Source of the DNA: Opitutaceae bacterium
GTDB taxonomy: Bacteria > Verrucomicrobiota > Verrucomicrobiia > Opitutales > Opitutaceae
DNA length: 15,228 nucleotides
NCBI GenBank assembly: GCA_023269455.1
Contig: JAHFTG010000022.1
Location: forward strand, 1-15,228
Direction: 5' to 3'
In this document: piece by piece, positions 13,728 to 15,228 of the stretch
Layout: each line of letters starts with the position of its first letter
Position numbering within the stretch: the first letter of the stretch is position 1
Made by a program: the position numbers and the translations under genes
The notes under the pieces: model-generated
Told to the model about the DNA's origin: nothing
What the model saw: only the letters and a program-made list of their open reading frames with translations
Databases searched by the model: none

Positions 13728-15228
13728 ATGGCCTCCGTTCCCAGTCTTACCGCATCCCTGAACCCCGCGACCTCGTCGGACGACGTGAAGCGCGCGGAAC
13801 TCAGCGAGATCGACGCCTCCACCAAATGGCCGGCGCTCTTCCTGCTCGTTTCGGCCGTGGGCTGGCTGCTCATCGGCACGCTCTTCGCGCTGATCTCGTC
13901 CTTCAAGATGCACTCGCCGGATTTCCTCGGCAATTATGAGTGGCTCACCTTCGGACGCGCCCGCACCGCCCATCTCACCGCTGTCGTTTATGGTTGGAGC
14001 GTAAACGCCTCCTTCGCGGTCGCCTTCTGGCTCATGGCGCGTCTGTCGCGCTCGGTCCTGCGTCACTCAGGTCTGCTCATCGTCGCCGCCGTGTTCTGGA
14101 ACATCGGCGTGACCGTCGGCATTTACGGTATTCTTGCCGGTGACTCCACGTCCATCGAATGGCTGGAGATGCCCGCCTACGCCACGCCGCTGCTCTTCCT
14201 CGCCTATGCCCTGGTCGGCGCTTGGGCCGTCATCACGTTCCGCTTCGGCAAATCGAAACACATCTACGTCTCGCAATGGTATATCCTCGCGGCGTTGTTT
14301 TGGTTCCCGTGGCTCTACTCGGTAGCCCAGATCATGATCATCTTCGAGCCCGCCCGCGGCACTGTGCAGGCGCTCGTCAACTGGTGGTTCGCGCACAACG
14401 TCCTCGGGCTTTGGTTCACGCCCATCGGCCTCGCCGCGATTTATTATTTCCTGCCCAAGGTGCTCGGTAAGCCGATTCACAGTTACTACCTGTCGGTCCT
14501 CGGTTTTTGGTCGCTCGCCATCTTCTACAACTGGGCGGGCGTTCATCATCTGGTAGGCGGGCCGGTTCCTGTGTGGGTGCAGTCGGCCGGTATCGCGGCC
14601 TCATTGATGATGATCATTCCGGTAGTTGTGACGGCAATCAACCATCACATGACGATGATCGGCAGCTTCAACGCGCTGAAATACAGTCCCACGCTTCGCT
14701 TCATTGTTTTTGGTGCAGTCAGCTACACGGTGACCTCGCTCTTTGGTTCTGCGATGGCGCTCCGAGGTTTTGCGGAGGTAACGCATTTTACCCACTTCGT
14801 CGTAGCCCATGCGCACGAGGGCATGTATTGTTTCTTCACCATGGTGATGTTTGGCAGCATCTACTACATCATGCCCCGTATCCTTCTGAAGGAGTGGCCT
14901 TCGGCGAAGCTCATCAGCCTGCATTTTTGGACGACTGCAATCGGCAGCTCGCTCTATGTTTTTGATCTCAAAATCGGCGGTGGAATTCAAGGATTGCTCC
15001 TGAATACGCCTGTTCTGGCGCACAAGTTAGGCCTCCAGCAAAGCGACGATCCAGTGCCGTTTATCGAGACGGTTAAAGTGACGATGCCCTATTTGAAATG
15101 GCGCACCTACTCCGGCATTCTGATGACCGTCGGTCACGTCGCCTTCGCGATCAATTTCTTGTGGATCATCGTCCGCAGCACGCAGGCGACCAAGACCGAG
15201 CCCACGCTTTTCCGCACGCCTCCTGACA
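13728..15228 (+). CDS. ccoN: cbb3-type oxidase catalytic subunit CcoN, C-terminus beyond window
   Basis: CcoN is the heme-copper subunit that reduces oxygen to water and pumps protons. The window holds 500 codons plus one base, open at the edge. The ATG at 13728 follows ccoS by seven bases. A polar N-terminus of about 33 residues precedes many membrane helices. Expected ligands are visible: His82 in RTAHLTAVVYGW and His363 for low-spin heme b, His361 for heme b3, His223 in WWFAHN and His273-His274 in WAGVHHL for CuB. Tyr267, six residues before His273, matches the helix VII tyrosine that cross-links to a CuB histidine in cbb3 oxidases. Glu364 immediately after His363 differs from the serine seen in proteobacterial cbb3. 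Whether it is fused to CcoO downstream cannot be seen. ACIII directly upstream is the probable electron donor. Confidence 0.94.
   Translation, partial: MASVPSLTASLNPATSSDDVKRAELSEIDASTKWPALFLLVSAVGWLLIGTLFALISSFKMHSPDFLGNYEWLTFGRARTAHLTAVVYGWSVNASFAVAFWLMARLSRSVLRHSGLLIVAAVFWNIGVTVGIYGILAGDSTSIEWLEMPAYATPLLFLAYALVGAWAVITFRFGKSKHIYVSQWYILAALFWFPWLYSVAQIMIIFEPARGTVQALVNWWFAHNVLGLWFTPIGLAAIYYFLPKVLGKPIHSYYLSVLGFWSLAIFYNWAGVHHLVGGPVPVWVQSAGIAASLMMIIPVVVTAINHHMTMIGSFNALKYSPTLRFIVFGAVSYTVTSLFGSAMALRGFAEVTHFTHFVVAHAHEGMYCFFTMVMFGSIYYIMPRILLKEWPSAKLISLHFWTTAIGSSLYVFDLKIGGGIQGLLLNTPVLAHKLGLQQSDDPVPFIETVKVTMPYLKWRTYSGILMTVGHVAFAINFLWIIVRSTQATKTEPTLFRTPPD

Overview
This high-GC window looks chromosomal and most resembles a member of the Verrucomicrobiota, probably near Opitutales/Opitutaceae. 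That placement is inferred from recalled gene content and order: a six-subunit alternative complex III cluster running directly into a cbb3-type oxidase, with a small conserved membrane protein and CcoS between them. No search was possible. There are no tRNA or rRNA genes, CRISPR arrays, insertion sequences or signs of recent transfer; most of the window is ordinary, intact bacterial coding sequence.

Left region (1-2522, minus strand): a transglutaminase-like protein is followed 11 bases later by a DUF2126 protein whose 3' end runs off the window. The two modules are often fused in other bacteria but are separate genes here. They probably form a peptide-processing or protein-modifying pair of unknown substrate.

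Middle region (2676-4762): shikimate kinase (aroK) and epoxyqueuosine reductase (queG) lie on the plus strand and overlap by four bases. A hotdog-fold acyl-CoA thioesterase faces them tail to tail, only six bases away. The next 287 bases hold predicted hairpins, including a convincing plus-strand terminator-like stem-loop with no plus-strand gene of its own directly upstream.

Right region (5050-15228, plus strand): a respiratory operon. A 61-residue hydrophobic, Tat-like peptide precedes actA (pentaheme cytochrome c), actB (molybdopterin-fold plus iron-sulfur subunit), actC and actF (quinol-site membrane subunits of the NrfD/PsrC type), actD (DUF3341 membrane subunit) and actE (monoheme cytochrome c). 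A 99-residue one-helix protein, a CcoS-like protein and CcoN (catalytic subunit of a cbb3-type oxygen reductase, cut by the window end) follow. Gene junctions are very tight, often overlapping by 1-8 bases. Together they encode quinol oxidation by ACIII, electron transfer through c hemes, and oxygen reduction by the cbb3-type oxidase.

The most useful leads are the small peptide ahead of actA, the terminator-like hairpins that could let queG transcripts run antisense through the whole thioesterase gene, the 99-residue protein between ACIII and the oxidase, and an unusual residue next to the heme ligands of CcoN. I did not find a clearly undescribed multi-gene system.
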